Positions 1 through 10,880 of a stretch of 64,000 bases of DNA are shown here, one piece after another. Position numbers and translations under genes: made by a program. The notes below the pieces were generated by a model that ran no database searches, was not told the DNA's origin, and saw nothing but the letters and a program-made list of their open reading frames with translations. Position 1 is the first letter of the stretch, and each line of letters starts with the position of its first letter. Origin of the DNA: Leucocoprinus leucothites (Eukaryota; Basidiomycota; Agaricomycetes; Agaricales; Agaricaceae); contig JAACJO010000015.1 in NCBI GenBank assembly GCA_013368445.1, positions 186,001-250,000 of the forward strand, read 5' to 3'.

Positions 1-961
1 GGCACTAGCATCAAGGTCGTCAGTGTACCTCGAAACCAAGGTGATGTTCGTGGTTTACCTGCGACCACGCTTGTAATGAATGAGGACACTGGTGCAGTTG
101 AGGCTGTTGTCAATGCACGAGAGCTTACTTCCTTGCGCAATGCTGCGGGTTCGTCTTTTCGCTGTTTACTTGGAGAATGTTTGACCGACCACTTGGTATA
201 GGGTCCTTACTTTCGGCAACCTTGGTCAGAGTTCACAAACCTGAGCGTATCGTGTTATTCGGCGCTGGAAAACAAGTCGAAAGCCATATCAACTTGTTCC
301 TCAGGCACTACTCAAGCATCAAATCCTGCACCATTGTCAATCGCACTCTCAATGAACGGGCACTGGATCTGTTCAAGTCAGCTACAGCGGCCTTCCCTCG
401 TGTTGTCTTCCACTTATTCCCTCAGCTTGAGCGGGATTCAATTGAAAAAGCCGTTAGAGTAGCCGACATTGTTGTTTGCGCGACACCATCCACATCCCCT
501 CTGTTCCCTCTTCGTGGGTCAGAAACGGGACACATATCATCCTGATTGGGAGCTACAAGCCTTCCATGCAGGAAGCTGAAGAAACGCTGGTCGGGAGGGC
601 AGTCGCAGCGGTCAAGCCCGTCGTTGGCCAGAGGATCAATCAGGCCCTCATCGTCGATTCGCGAACTGCTTGCATGCAGGAGGCCGGGGATTTGCTGAAG
701 GCTGGCGTCGACAGTACTTCGATGTTGGAGATGGGAGAGTTGCTGTTATTAAAGAAACCGCAATCTGAGTTTTCACCGCAACATTCCCCCGCCGAAGAGA
801 AGGATTTGACGAATCTCACGGGTTTCACGGGTCCTATCACTATTTTCAAATCAGTCGGAGTGGGTTTGCAAGATGTGGTGATGGCGAAAGAGGTGGTATC
901 TCACGCGAAGAACATTCCTGGCGCAGGAACCCTGATTGAGCGATACGACACAATGTATTAA
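1..961 (+). CDS. Ornithine cyclodeaminase / mu-crystallin family protein, 5' partial, with one frameshift
   Basis: The window opens inside this gene. The family uses a Rossmann fold to bind NAD(P) and acts on amino or imino acids; the exact substrate cannot be told here. Exon 1 (1-148) encodes a stretch with GLPATTLVMNEDTGA and ELTSLRNAAG. A 53-base intron (149-201) leads to the Rossmann part, with VLFGAGKQ near 262. The C-terminal part (ILIGSYKP, GRAVAAVKPVVGQ, SVGVGLQDV) lies in a different frame. The switch falls near 508-512, after the residues SPLFP: one base is missing relative to the expected reading and no intron fits there. Either the gene is damaged or a C run was miscalled. The stop is at 959-961. 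Family assignment is firm from motif order; functionality is doubtful. Confidence 0.85.
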
Positions 962-1283
962 ACTATTTGCAGTAATTAAAATGGTTATCGATTCAACAAT
1001 ACCAGTCTAGAGCGATCTATAAATTGCGATATCGTTGTTCAGGAATAGCCACCTAGTTACAAAAGGTTAGCTCAAATTCTCTCGAGGAGCTCTATTACAT
1101 ACCGAACAGAAATCTGATTCCCAACAACAGTGCTCAATCAATCTTTGATCAATAAGCGTTGAATCATTCGACTTAGCTCACTTCGACATCAATGCGACGA
1201 GATTCTCTCCCCACAGACCAGAATATACACGCTGTACCAAACGAGTTTGATCTTTATTAGGCTATCCGAAGCTGCTCGTCCGA

Positions 1284-1291
1284 TATATAAA
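1284..1291 (+). promoter_or_regulatory. TATA box upstream of the alpha/beta hydrolase gene
   Basis: The octamer TATATAAA lies about 120 bases upstream of the ATG at 1410, a plausible distance for a fungal core promoter with a short leader. No experimental start site is available. Confidence 0.45.
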
Positions 1292-1409
1292 ACCATGTTA
1301 GTCGCAACCCCAATCCCAGCTCTTTCTTACAAATAGTAATAGCCCAGCGAGTTGGTAAGTGGCCTTCCCCGCTCCCGTTTCAAGCTCTTATCTAAGTCGC
1401 CCTACAGGA

Positions 1410-2455
1410 ATGGATACCGTTGCTCAGCTAACAAGTAAGGGAATAGTCGACGTTTTGGAGGTGCTTGAACCGAGTGAGTGCCATTTCAATCGTTCGCCAA
1501 GTAACTGGCTAACTCCCATTCAGCGGCCACCGCGTTCAAACAAGTCATAGAGAAGAAAGGAGGCCTCAAAGATGTCAAAAGAGAGACCTTCCAGTATGGG
1601 AACACAGATCGTCATAAAGTGAGTTGAAGGCACTTGACCAATGAGTTCAAGCTGCGAGATATTGAAACACACACTCTTCAGCTTGATATATACTATCCCT
1701 CAAAGTCACAAACCGGAAAAACTCCCATAGTTTTTTGGATCTATGGCGGAGGCTTCGTAACAGGAGAACGCGTACTTGCTCCCCCTTTCGATGTGACATA
1801 CACGAACGTTGGCGCGTTCTTCGCAGATCAAGGCTTTATCACGGTCATTCCTGACTATCGTCTTGCGTCCGAACCTTGGTCAGCTCAGTACCCCAAACCC
1901 GTCGAAGACGTCCGTGACGCCATCACCTGGATTGTATCTCATACTCAAGAACTTACTACCTCCACAACTCCGAACCCTGATACCAATTCGATCTTCCTTA
2001 TGGGTCATTCCGCGGGGGGAACCCATCTCGGGACCTTGGTTTTCGAACCAGAGGTGATCCCGCCCAACTCCCCTCTTCGATCCCGTATCAAAGGCGTTGC
2101 CCTCCTTGCTGGCCTTTACTACAACGACCCCAAGTCTTTGTTTGAACCGGAGATGCAATTGTATTACGGCGACAAACTGGACTCGCATTCCGTCCTGGCA
2201 TTGGCCAAATCGGCGAAAAGTAAAGGTCTTACAACATTCCCGAAACTCTATTTAGGAGAGGCAGAGTTCGAGCCTGTGGCGTTTAAGGAGATTAGGAAGG
2301 TTTTCCAGGGCGAGCTTGAAAAGGTGGTTGGAGCCCCTGTTCCGTTCTATGAGGCGAAAAAGCACAATCATATTAGCATGCCTCATGGGCTTTGGACCGG
2401 ACAGGATGAAGAATGGGCATTGGACATATCAAAGTGGATTCGAGAGAACTTATGA
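1410..2455 (+). CDS. Alpha/beta hydrolase (kynurenine formamidase / hormone-sensitive-lipase-like esterase)
   Basis: Three exons (1410-1473, 1524-1618, 1682-2455) join in frame to 310 residues, and both introns have GT...AG ends. The protein shows DRHKLDIYYPS, then the oxyanion-hole motif YGGGF (about residue 76), then the nucleophile elbow GHSAGG. A histidine near the C-terminus (KKHNHISM) is the likely catalytic base. This order is typical of small intracellular carboxylesterases and kynurenine formamidase relatives, which hydrolyse esters or amides of small molecules. The ATG at 1410 was chosen because it follows a TATA box and begins an open exon 1. The next gene upstream is the cyclodeaminase-like gene, on the same strand with its own spacing. 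The exact substrate is unknown. Confidence 0.85.
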
Positions 2456-3859
2456 GACCAATTTAGTGTACATGAAGCAAGAAATGAATGAGAAACTCCC
2501 ATTACACACATGTACATCATATGAGCTCTCCCCTTCGAGTGATATCAGCTGTAAGTCTCGCCCAGATCAGCGGTCAGCTTCCTTGCCTCATTTCCGTTCA
2601 AGTCATGAATTTCAGTGGTCCTGTGAGGGACGGGAAAATTCTACGAGCGATTGATACATATATTTCTTTTTACTACATTCAATGTCCTTACCGCAATTTC
2701 TCAGCTCATTTACTATTCTTAGTTCATGGTACTAAGGATTGTCAAGATCTAAAGTCCGCCCCCGGTCGCTATGTATGACATAAAGTGCCCAAACAGTAGG
2801 GGCAATTTGTATCAAGATTTTCAATACCACGATGCTAGTGACCTACGAATATTATTTGATTCACTCACGGTTACTACTTATGTTCTGATTCCCGTCAGTG
2901 ACTTGCTTCTTCGAACTATGGTTGGTAAGAGGACGAGTTGAAGACTTCAAGTAGTAATGCTGCATTGGAACCACTAATGCTCGAGACCCTAGTACCATTG
3001 CGCTGAGTTATGATTCCAATTGTGAGATTCACGCAAATCCTGCAACAATGGAGCGCCCATGGACAATGTCGATCTTGCGAGTCACTTGTGGCCACCCTAA
3101 TCGATATTCATCGATCACTAGTAATGTGTCCGGTGTCATTATACTTGAACGCTGAAGCGCTGAACGTTGGACGTCGGACTTTAAACGTTGAAACTTGTTG
3201 GACGTTGGCCGGGATGATTGATGTCGATGATGCATTGATGTCAGAGTCTCAATCGATCAACCTCCGCTAGCTCAAGTTCTATTTCAATATATAGTTTAAA
3301 TAATCGGTGAGGATACCAGCAGGGTTCTGTACTGCTTCGTCACTTGGGCACTCTTTCCCCTGTTCATGCCGGCGATTCTTCACTTGTCAGCTCTCATGAT
3401 AGGTCATACCGCCTTCTATTTGAAGAGGCACCCTCAGCCCAACCCGCACAGAGCTTCGGCCTTCGACCGGGAAGGAACCTGGAACACTGGCAAATCTTCA
3501 TCTCATCAGACTTCCATGAATCTCAAACAAATACCGCCAACAATACAAGATGATGCTATCTCCTTCAAAGATGTATCGTGAGTCTTTGCTGCTGATATGA
3601 AAAAGCCCAACCCGCTTTCCATCATCATCATTGTTCTCCACAACAGATAATGATGCATCGCCACCTGTATGTATGGCTTCTATATCTTATCTCCGAAGTC
3701 CGAAGCATCATTGTCAGGCAGGGTTCACAGCGCTTTCAGAATGCTGTTGAGCCTTACATATATATATCGTACAAAAAGCCCACTGCTGGCTTGCAACGGT
3801 GAACCAGCGTTCGAGTTGGCTCCCTTTACTCTGACATCTATATTTGCACATTGACCACT
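2456..3859 (+). other. Intergenic stretch without a recognisable gene
   Basis: About 1.4 kb with only short, unconvincing reading frames. Around 3150-3215 the words AACGTTG and GGACGT recur several times in a degenerate way. A TATATATATA run near 3758-3768 lies about 95 bases before the ATG of the next gene and may be its TATA element. Confidence 0.5.
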
Positions 3860-5253
3860 ATGAACTCAGAAGTCAGCAGTGAGTTATCGCAAAAAATCTT
3901 CTCAAAGTATGCCTTCAAGTCATTATTCTGTTGTCTTGAGTTCATGGATTTGAATACAGGTCAGGTCCTCCCGTACGTTCTCCCAGAATTGAACTGTTGG
4001 CTGAAAAACTCATGTCTCCAGTTAATCGGAATCATCTTCAATTGGTGGCTCTATGGTGTTCTTCTCATGCAATATTGTACGTTCCATACTATTTGTTCAC
4101 CTAGCCCGCTTATCCGATTCTATTCCAGTTATGTACATTCGTTACCCTAAGTACAATGTCCCTAAATATGTTGGAGGAATTGGTACGCTCTTATAGATCC
4201 CCCCGACAGCGTGCGTCGACCTAATTACTACCCAGTTCATCTTCTGCTTGTCCTCAATACGGTTCAGACCGTCATGACAATGGTTGATGCGTTCCAATGG
4301 TTCGTCTACTTGAACTTCGGGGACTATGGTGCACTCTTCGAAGTCGGTACCGCAAGCATAAACTCGCCATTCATGGACGGCGTAATTGCGCTCATCGTGC
4401 AGCTTGTTTATGCTTGGCGAATACGATCCTTGAGCGGGTGGATAGTGATTCCATGTTTGATTGCCTTTGTGCGTATTCTTTTTGGTGTGTATATATTGGG
4501 TCAGGGTCTTACGGAATATTTAGGTTGCTCTTGTAGGTGGTGTGAGTGGAATGCTAACTGGCATCTACGTACGTTTGAAAAGAGTTTGGTTGGTTAATTG
4601 AGATCTGACTATACAATAGGGTCAAATAGTGCCACAGGCAGAACTCCGAGTCCGCCTACCAGCCCTGGTTCGTTCGTCGACCATAGCCGAGAGCCCCAAG
4701 CTCATCGGACTTCATTTTTCAGCTCTGGTTATGGTCGAATGTTGTTACCGACATATTCATCGCTGTATCGACGTCGTATCCGGTGAGAGCAATAAAGGCT
4801 GTTTGAATGTGTCTATGTTAACCAGATCTGTTTCTTCTTTGGCTGGGGAAGCTTGCGAAGTTTATAAAAAAAGCAAAAGCCAAGACTGTCCTGGTGACCA
4901 TGAAAAGGGGTTTCGTCATCACTCTTGGAACAAACTTGCTAACGAGTATGTTTTCCCTTATTGGACGGTGCCTTTTTACTTCTTCTCCTGGTTGACGCGG
5001 CATTCCAGCTGTAATTGCAATGCTCACAGCACTTGCGCTCATAGTAGAGCCATTAGCACCACCTGTAAAGTCCTTTTGGCTACTATACATGTTCTCTGAT
5101 TGCTTAACGGAGCACAGTTTACCAATATTCATCTAGCCGGGTGAGCATTACTCAAATTCGTATGAACTATGGTTGACAGTCTCGGTAGAGGATACATTCT
5201 TGGGAAACTGTTCGTACGGTTCTGTTCTCTGTAATTGGACATTGGCTCACTAG
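3860..5253 (+). CDS. DUF6534-type multi-pass membrane protein (copy 1)
   Basis: I read about ten exons separated by introns of 40-100 bases. Recognisable blocks in order are IFNWWLYGVLLMQY, a YPN turn, LLLVLNTVQT, DAFQWFVYLNFGDYG, FMDGVIALIVQLVYAWRI, LVGGVSGMLTGIYGQI, LWLWSNVVTDIFIAVSTSY and TVIAMLTALALIVEPLAPP. This order matches the large basidiomycete DUF6534 family, predicted to span the membrane seven times; no biochemical role is established. The ATG at 3860 opens an exon that splices at AGTCAGCA/GTGAGT. The last exon (from about 5199) is the least certain and ends at TAG 5251-5253. Copy 2 (42.9-44.7 kb) shares FNWWLYG and the QLVY(A/C)W block and is its closest relative in the window. 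Confidence 0.7.
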
Positions 5254-5841
5254 GCTATAGCTACAGCAACTGTTTCATGGTCTACATCAGCCACCATATC
5301 TATTACCCTGGATCATCTGAACACAATACAGGAGTCACGAATCTGTTGTCGATAGAGGAAGGCAGTATCTTGGCCCAAGGGCCAGTCGGGTCGACCATGA
5401 TGGCTCCGGCAACTTCAAGTTCGACGTCACAAAGGTGGCTGGCAGCACCCCCATTGGGAAAACCCTGGTCCGGCCCACCTTGGTGACATGGCGGCCTAGA
5501 AGCGGGTAACTTCAATACAACATCATGTGGAGAGACGAAATCCTCTCCAACAACTTGCCAAGCTGGGATTTGGGGGTATGTTTGTAATATATTTCTTCTG
5601 TGTGGTAGCCCCGACATAACTGTTCGGTGTTGCTATCGTACGGGAGAACCAAAGCTGAGCCAACAAAAAAAAAGATCAATTAGGCACGACTCGATAGGGT
5701 ACATAGTACTAAGGTCTATGAAATTGGAGCTGATATACAAGCGCGCTGTACAATAGGTCAGCGAATCAATGGTTGTGATGCACATAGCATTTCCAGCATA
5801 GTGAGTATGATCGTAAAATCTTGCCATGAGGCCTCACGAAT
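5254..5841 (+). other. Unresolved stretch between DUF6534 gene and Rab relic
   Basis: No gene can be assigned. The plus strand at about 5375-5560 encodes GSGNFKFDVTKVAG and GKTLVRPTLVTW, and the minus strand across the same bases also has a long open frame. Both look more protein-like than random sequence, but neither matches a family I know. It may be a relic exon. Confidence 0.3.
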
Positions 5842-6075
5842 CTAGCAAGTGCAACCATTGTCTTGAGGCTGAGGATTATGTGGGCACTGCCTGGCCGCAT
5901 TCCCGCCTCGACCGCCACCCGTACTCTGCTTCCTGGTGTGTCCATGGTCTTTCAACGACCTCCCTAAGCACTTCTGCGACCCCGACAGCAGTCTTGGCAG
6001 ACACTTCAATGAAAAGAGAGTTCATCAGCTCTCCAAATTGTTGGCTTTCTACGACGGCAACCTGTCGAGAAAACC
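5842..6075 (-). pseudogene. Relic of a Rab-family small GTPase (C-terminal exon)
   Basis: Reading the minus strand from about 6075, the protein shows a Rab C-terminal part: AVVESQQFGELMNS followed by LFIEVSAKTAVGV. SAK is the G5 guanine-binding motif. After VVER the frame is lost. A second frame gives MDTPGSRVRVAVEAGM, and a third ends in the residues PQPQDNGCTC followed by a stop, a CXC prenylation signal as in Rab2/Rab4-type proteins. At least two frameshifts therefore separate parts of one ancestral exon. The nucleotide-binding N-terminal half is not found upstream, where the tRNA gene sits on the same strand. This is a non-functional fragment. Confidence 0.75.
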
Positions 6076-6115
6076 TGTTAACAGGATAGTGATATCTTGT
6101 TGGACAAAAGTTCCA

Positions 6116-6196
6116 TGGTTCAGTCCAGGTTCGAACTGGAGACCTTCTGTGCACAACAATGTAAGACAGAAATCATAACCACTAGACCACTGAACC
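6116..6196 (-). tRNA. tRNA-Val (anticodon UAC) with a short intron
   Basis: On the minus strand the acceptor arm GGTTCAG pairs perfectly with CTGAACC, followed by discriminator A at 6116. The D arm contains AGTGGTTA and the T arm reads CCAG-TTCGAAC-CTGG. The anticodon stem TCTGT/ACAGA closes a 15-base loop, CTTACA + TTGTTGTG + C, which gives anticodon TAC and an intron of about 8 bases after position 37. The body closely resembles eukaryotic tRNA-Val. A TTTT run just downstream (minus strand) would serve as an RNA polymerase III terminator. Confidence 0.88.
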
Positions 6197-6568
6197 AATC
6201 ATTGAATGGATACTTGAGTACACTCCAACAATTCAAAGAAGTGTAAAAAGTCACTGAACAATCCTTCAGTGTTCTCAAACAGATTTACGTATCATCTTAT
6301 GCCTTATAATCAAAACAAATGATATATTGCACTGTTATAAACTTCAAAGTCCCTAAGAAATGTATGAATAAGTACTGCCAGGTATATATCGGAAACAAGG
6401 GCAGAAGCATATATCATAAAGGCCAGGAGGAAAAGGAACGGAAAAGGTAGAGCTGTATCTGACAAAAAAAAGAATAAGGGAAATCCAGTACACCAGTCAA
6501 AACCGGAAGATATAAGTACACTAGGTATTGAAACCGGAGGGATAAAAGCAGTAGCAGTACAGGTGTAT
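6197..6568 (-). other. 3' flank of the kinase gene
   Basis: About 370 AT-rich bases between the tRNA and the kinase stop codon. They probably hold the kinase 3' UTR and the upstream region of the tRNA. No reading frame is convincing. Confidence 0.45.
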
Positions 6569-8964
6569 TCATTGTACAATCATGCTCTCCAAGAAAACAT
6601 GCATCTCCTGCATTGAAGGACGCAACGGACCTTCTTCATTCCAGCATCGATCAAGCATCACCCAGAACGACGAGACAGATCGAAGTACCATGCCACTGAC
6701 CACGAGAGAGACTCCTCGGGTCGGCTTAATTCCCCGCAAAATGTCAACAGTCACAGAGTGATCATTACTACGATGGGCGTAAGGGAGCTGGCCAGTAGCA
6801 ACCTTTTTTATCGGTTTAGTCTTACATTCCACAGAGAAATTCAAACGGGCGCACCTCCAGACAGACGGATCCAAAGGCATAAACATCGCTGTATGTGGTG
6901 ATCGGTGGAGTGCGCCCATCGTCTTCAACGAGTACCTGAATGAGCTCGGGCGCCATCCATCTTGTGGACCCGGCAAAGAAAGAAGTCCCATTTTTGTTAT
7001 CGGTCTTCGTTATAGCTTCTTCCATGGCCTTGGAGAGGCCGAAGTCGCTGATGATAGCGCACCCGTTGTCATCAATTAAAATATTTCCCTGCGGGATAGG
7101 TAACGTTGGAGGGGGGAGAGAAACGAACTGTTTGATAAACTCACGCCTTTCAGATCTCCATGAATAATGACAGGCTTGAAATTGTGCAAGTAGGCAATTC
7201 CGGAAGCCACTTGGATCAACTATCCCATATACCCAGTAAGGTCCGGGAGGTAAAGAAAAAAGTAGCTAGAATAATTACCAGCTTGAGCCTGTTCGCCTGA
7301 GGGTTGCGCTTCACATATTCACAGATGGTCCCGTTATCGTACCACAGTGATACCATGCCAATGCTATGGGGAGATTGAACGATGCCAAACAGCTGATTGA
7401 TGTTGCGATGGCATAACTTATGCCAGGCGAGGACCTCGGATTGCAAACGCTGAAACAATGATAAATGGATGAGCAGATGATCCAACAAAGTCAAGTCTTT
7501 CTCACCTTTAGGAGTTTATCCCGGATGTTTTGAGCCATGATTTGGCGCAAGAACTTGATGGCAACCTATATGGCGAAATATTTAAGTACAGGCGTTCAAC
7601 ACTGCCAGCACGAGACTCACAAATCTAGTGCGCTTTTCAACGGGATCATTCCACTTAGCCTTCCAGACGTCCGAGAACGACCCGTGCGCAACTGCAGAAT
7701 TTCCGACCATTTTGACTTGATCAGTCAAGTCCGTAAGTACAACGGAGGGTCGTAGCACTAGCGTCTTTGTCACAGTCTCCTGCAAGAATTTTTGCCTGCA
7801 CCGCTGCTTCAGCCGACTGTAATCTTGGTGTTCCTGAATCCAGCGGAACTCGTCATACGATGAAATAGAGAGAGCCACAGTACGCAGTGATGAAAAGTGA
7901 AGATAGTTTGGGTAGGTTTGCAATATCATAGCGTTTCGCAAATGTACGTCGAGGGCTGACTCTATCCCAACATCGACCCATATGGTGTGGTGGATGGGCT
8001 GTGCGTAGGTAGGATTTGATGGGTAGCAGCCATTCGCAGTACCGAGTATGTATATTGATAGGGTTGGAAATATAGGGAAAAATAGGTCGCAGCAAGTCCT
8101 AAGAGAGCGATGAGCGAAACGAATAGATAGGGTGCGAAAATGAGTCTTACGGATCCTCTTCAAAACCTTCATCCAGCGTTCCAAAGACACAATCAGGAAG
8201 CATGTACTCCTGATCCTCTGACGCGACCCCTAGGCAGACCTCGGCACCACATAGGCGCCAGCAATACAGTTCCATGACGTCCTTGAATTCACTAAAGGCT
8301 GAGCCAACACCATAACCGTTGTTTTCCGGGCGAATATGGGGAGCATCAATGTCGGCGGAGGTATGTTTGAGAAAAGAGGTGAATTGTCGCAAAATAAATC
8401 GCTTGCGGACTCTCACGAAGAGAGGCCGATAGGCAGGATAGACGCTCCCCTCGTAAGGCTTTTCTTGTTCAGCTTCTCGTAGCGAAGCAACTGTCTTCGC
8501 ATATCCCGCGCTGTTGCGAAATCGTATGGTGAGGTACTTCCGTATAGCCTCGACCTCTGAACGATCCAGCGAGATTTTGCGGGGAGGCTCCTCGGCATCT
8601 AACCAGACAGTGCGATGAAGGATATCAGTGAAAACGACTTCGCTCTTGCGCTCCAAAAGCAAAAGCTCTTCACTAGCTTGTTCGTAAATCTTGATGGTCT
8701 CTGGATCGAGATCATCAGAGTAGATGTCTTGAAAGATGGGGCGCGACGTGATGGGAGCTTGATAAAGTTCCGTGAGCTCGTTATCGTAGACGTCATATTT
8801 ATGGATTCGGGGACTCGGAGACGAATTAATATCCTGAGTCAAGCTGGGGTATTGTCAAAGCTAATCAGTATCGCGTCAAGCGATAAAAGGGTGCAACCAT
8901 ACCCATGCGACAACCAAAACCTCCACAAAAATTGTGGGGTATAGGCCGGCAAACGGATGGTCAT
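6569..8964 (-). CDS. Protein kinase (TKL-like) with a long conserved N-terminal region
   Basis: Eight exons (8964-8903, 8843-8151, 8098-7621, 7565-7506, 7449-7279, 7219-7145, 7088-6855, 6802-6569) join in frame to 668 residues. Residues 1-390 form a region with RLPAYTPQFLWRFW, YLTIRFRNSAGYAKTV, MELYCWRLCGAEVC and DEYMLPD-like blocks, found in many mushroom kinases; I suspect a DUF4238-like domain but cannot prove it. The kinase domain follows: glycine loop with HGSFSDVW, VAIKF lysine near residue 415, catalytic loop HGDLKGGN near 507, DFGLS near 528, and WMAPE. All catalytic residues are present, so it is probably active on serine/threonine. The start ATG at 8964 gives an in-frame first exon; the TTG that opens exon 2 is not a start. 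Confidence 0.87.
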
Positions 8965-10189
8965 ACTAGGAAGTTTGAGGCTTCAGCCACGGGTGACGTA
9001 CAGAAAACATGGAGCATACCAGACCAGAGTTAAGACGTGACAGTTGAAACTTCAACCAGTCTTTGGAATCCACTGTGCATACCTCGAAGGATCGGGTGAG
9101 CAAGCGAGCGCAAATGCGACGTGAGAATATGGCTGTGCCCAGCGTCAACTTGGCAACAACACGTTCTGGGGTACCAACTAAGAGCACTGCGCAAAGTAGG
9201 GACCAGACAGATACGCTGCGAGCTGGGAAAGCCGCTGTCAAAGGGGGAGGGGGGAGAAGCTCAACTATAATCAACGCTGTTTCAATTTGGGAGTCCCGGG
9301 TCTATATGGGCAGAATTGATTCCCCTTGCGTCATTTCCATAGCCATCGGAACTGGTAACCCTGTGAAGACAGGAAATTGACGACAGTGATTGGAGCAGAA
9401 CTGAATATGAATACTTCGTGAAGGTTCCGGAGATTTGCTCTCATAAGGCAGGTGTATGGCACTCGGCCAATCCGGCCACTCAAGTGCGATGCCTGTTCGA
9501 CGGCAAAGTCACCCGAGGATGCACCACGAAAACATGAGCCTATACTCCAACATTGGTCTGGGCCTAGGGACTTCCTGGACTTTTTTTTGTTTTTTTTTGT
9601 TTTTTTGTTTTTTTTTTTTTGGGGGGGGGGGGTTCGTAAAGGAAAGTAGCCAAACCACCCGCCGCTATGCCTAATTGACGGAGTATGGATGTGAAAGGAG
9701 GGAAGGATAAACAGTTTCAACATACACCCTATAGATTCAAGACTACCACACCTAGGAAATTTCCCTGGGTTAGAACGTGGTAGCGAGGTTGGATATAAGT
9801 CTTGAGGCTTGCCATGCTATGATGATGCATGATTGGCTTGATATACCAAAGTGACGTCATTGTTTGGTTCTGCTCTAGTGATTCAGGCGGGAAACTGAGG
9901 CCGTGCTAGTGGTATCCCAAGTATGACGACACATGTATTAGCCAGAGATCAGGTGGTTATCTCAAAAACAGATCATGAGCTTTCTATGCTCATGATCGAC
10001 TGAGTGACTCGTTTGATTTCTGATATCTAATCTTGCGCGAGACGATGTATCCCAATCACGATTGTCACATTACGATACCTCTGCAATGTTTGAATCGAGA
10101 TTTGCATGTCTAGATATCCACTAACACTGTTGAGAGATAATTGTAGTAGTACCCCAAACTGCGTATTCATGGCGATCGGTGGTGCTGAT
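8965..10189 (+). other. Gene-poor stretch
   Basis: About 1.2 kb lacking a supportable gene. The minus strand at 8966-9274 has an open frame with one hydrophobic segment but no start context or family resemblance. A T-rich then G-rich homopolymer tract lies inside (listed separately). Confidence 0.4.
9581..9632 (+). repeat. Poly-T / poly-G low-complexity tract
   Basis: Runs of T interrupted by single G bases, then a long T run, then 12 consecutive G. Such a long G run is unusual and hard to sequence. It may be a real low-complexity tract or a consensus artefact. Confidence 0.8.
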
Positions 10190-10880
10190 TCAGTGAATTC
10201 CATCATCCAGAGGTTTCGGAACGTTCAACAAGCCATCGAGGCTCCGAGCAGTACACTTGGTACTGCTAGTGTTATAGCAACAGACGAGGGAATCGTTGGG
10301 ATAAAAATGAAACTGAGAGGAGAGTGGTCACTCCAACGGTGATCCTGGGGAATCAAAACCCATAAGATGCAGAAGGCTAAACGCACGAGCTCACAAATAG
10401 CATTGCTGCCCCCCTTGAAGAATCGCACGCGACAAGTGAGGGAGTGCTTTCCCAGTTAGTACAGTGTCCCACTTGGTATTTGACTCGTTTGCACCAGATG
10501 AACCGGGTCGTGAGCTGACGGTTTTGTAAGAGATCGCTAGGAAATTGAATTGTCGTAGAGAAGGAGAATAAATCCTGTTCTCCCAACATGTGGTTGAATT
10601 TCCGTGTCCCACCTGTATCGGATTCCAGGAACGAACATGGGCTGCACATCGAAGGGAACCGCCAATTGGAGTGCGACGTGGGTGATCCAAAAGGCAGAAA
10701 AAGACCATCGAACCCAGCGAGTATCGCTAAATACAGCGTGGACTCGCCGAAGAAATAAGAAGGTTGTCGAGATGACGGTAATGACCGCGAAAAAGAGAGA
10801 AAGTGTAGGAGGAAGGCGAGTAGGAAGGCGAGTCGACGGAAAAGCTAACTTCCAATGAGCGACGAAAGTATGGTAGGGCT
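10190..10880 (-). pseudogene. Decayed mushroom multi-pass membrane protein gene
   Basis: Minus-strand reading gives FAVITVISTTFLFLRRVHAVF, then RWVRWSFSAFWITHVALQLA, then ALPHLSRAILQGGQQCYL spliced to ITVGVTTLLSVS, then PSSVAITLAVPSVLLGASMAC and TFRNL. The order fits a family of mushroom membrane proteins in which a CRVFRN-like block follows a hydrophobic helix; the function of that family is unknown to me. Two defects are visible. The frame must shift by one between the SVS and IPSSV parts (near 10300). A TGA stands where the Arg of the C-R-T-F-R-N block is expected (about 10221-10225), best explained by CGA to TGA. A 12-base unit (AGTAGGAAGGCG) is tandemly duplicated at about 10815-10835. 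Product function lost. Confidence 0.6.

Noticed and set aside
8147..8842. A kinase start at the TTG at 8842
   Set aside because: TTG starts are not expected here. An upstream exon (8964-8903) with an ATG and a correct donor joins exactly in phase.
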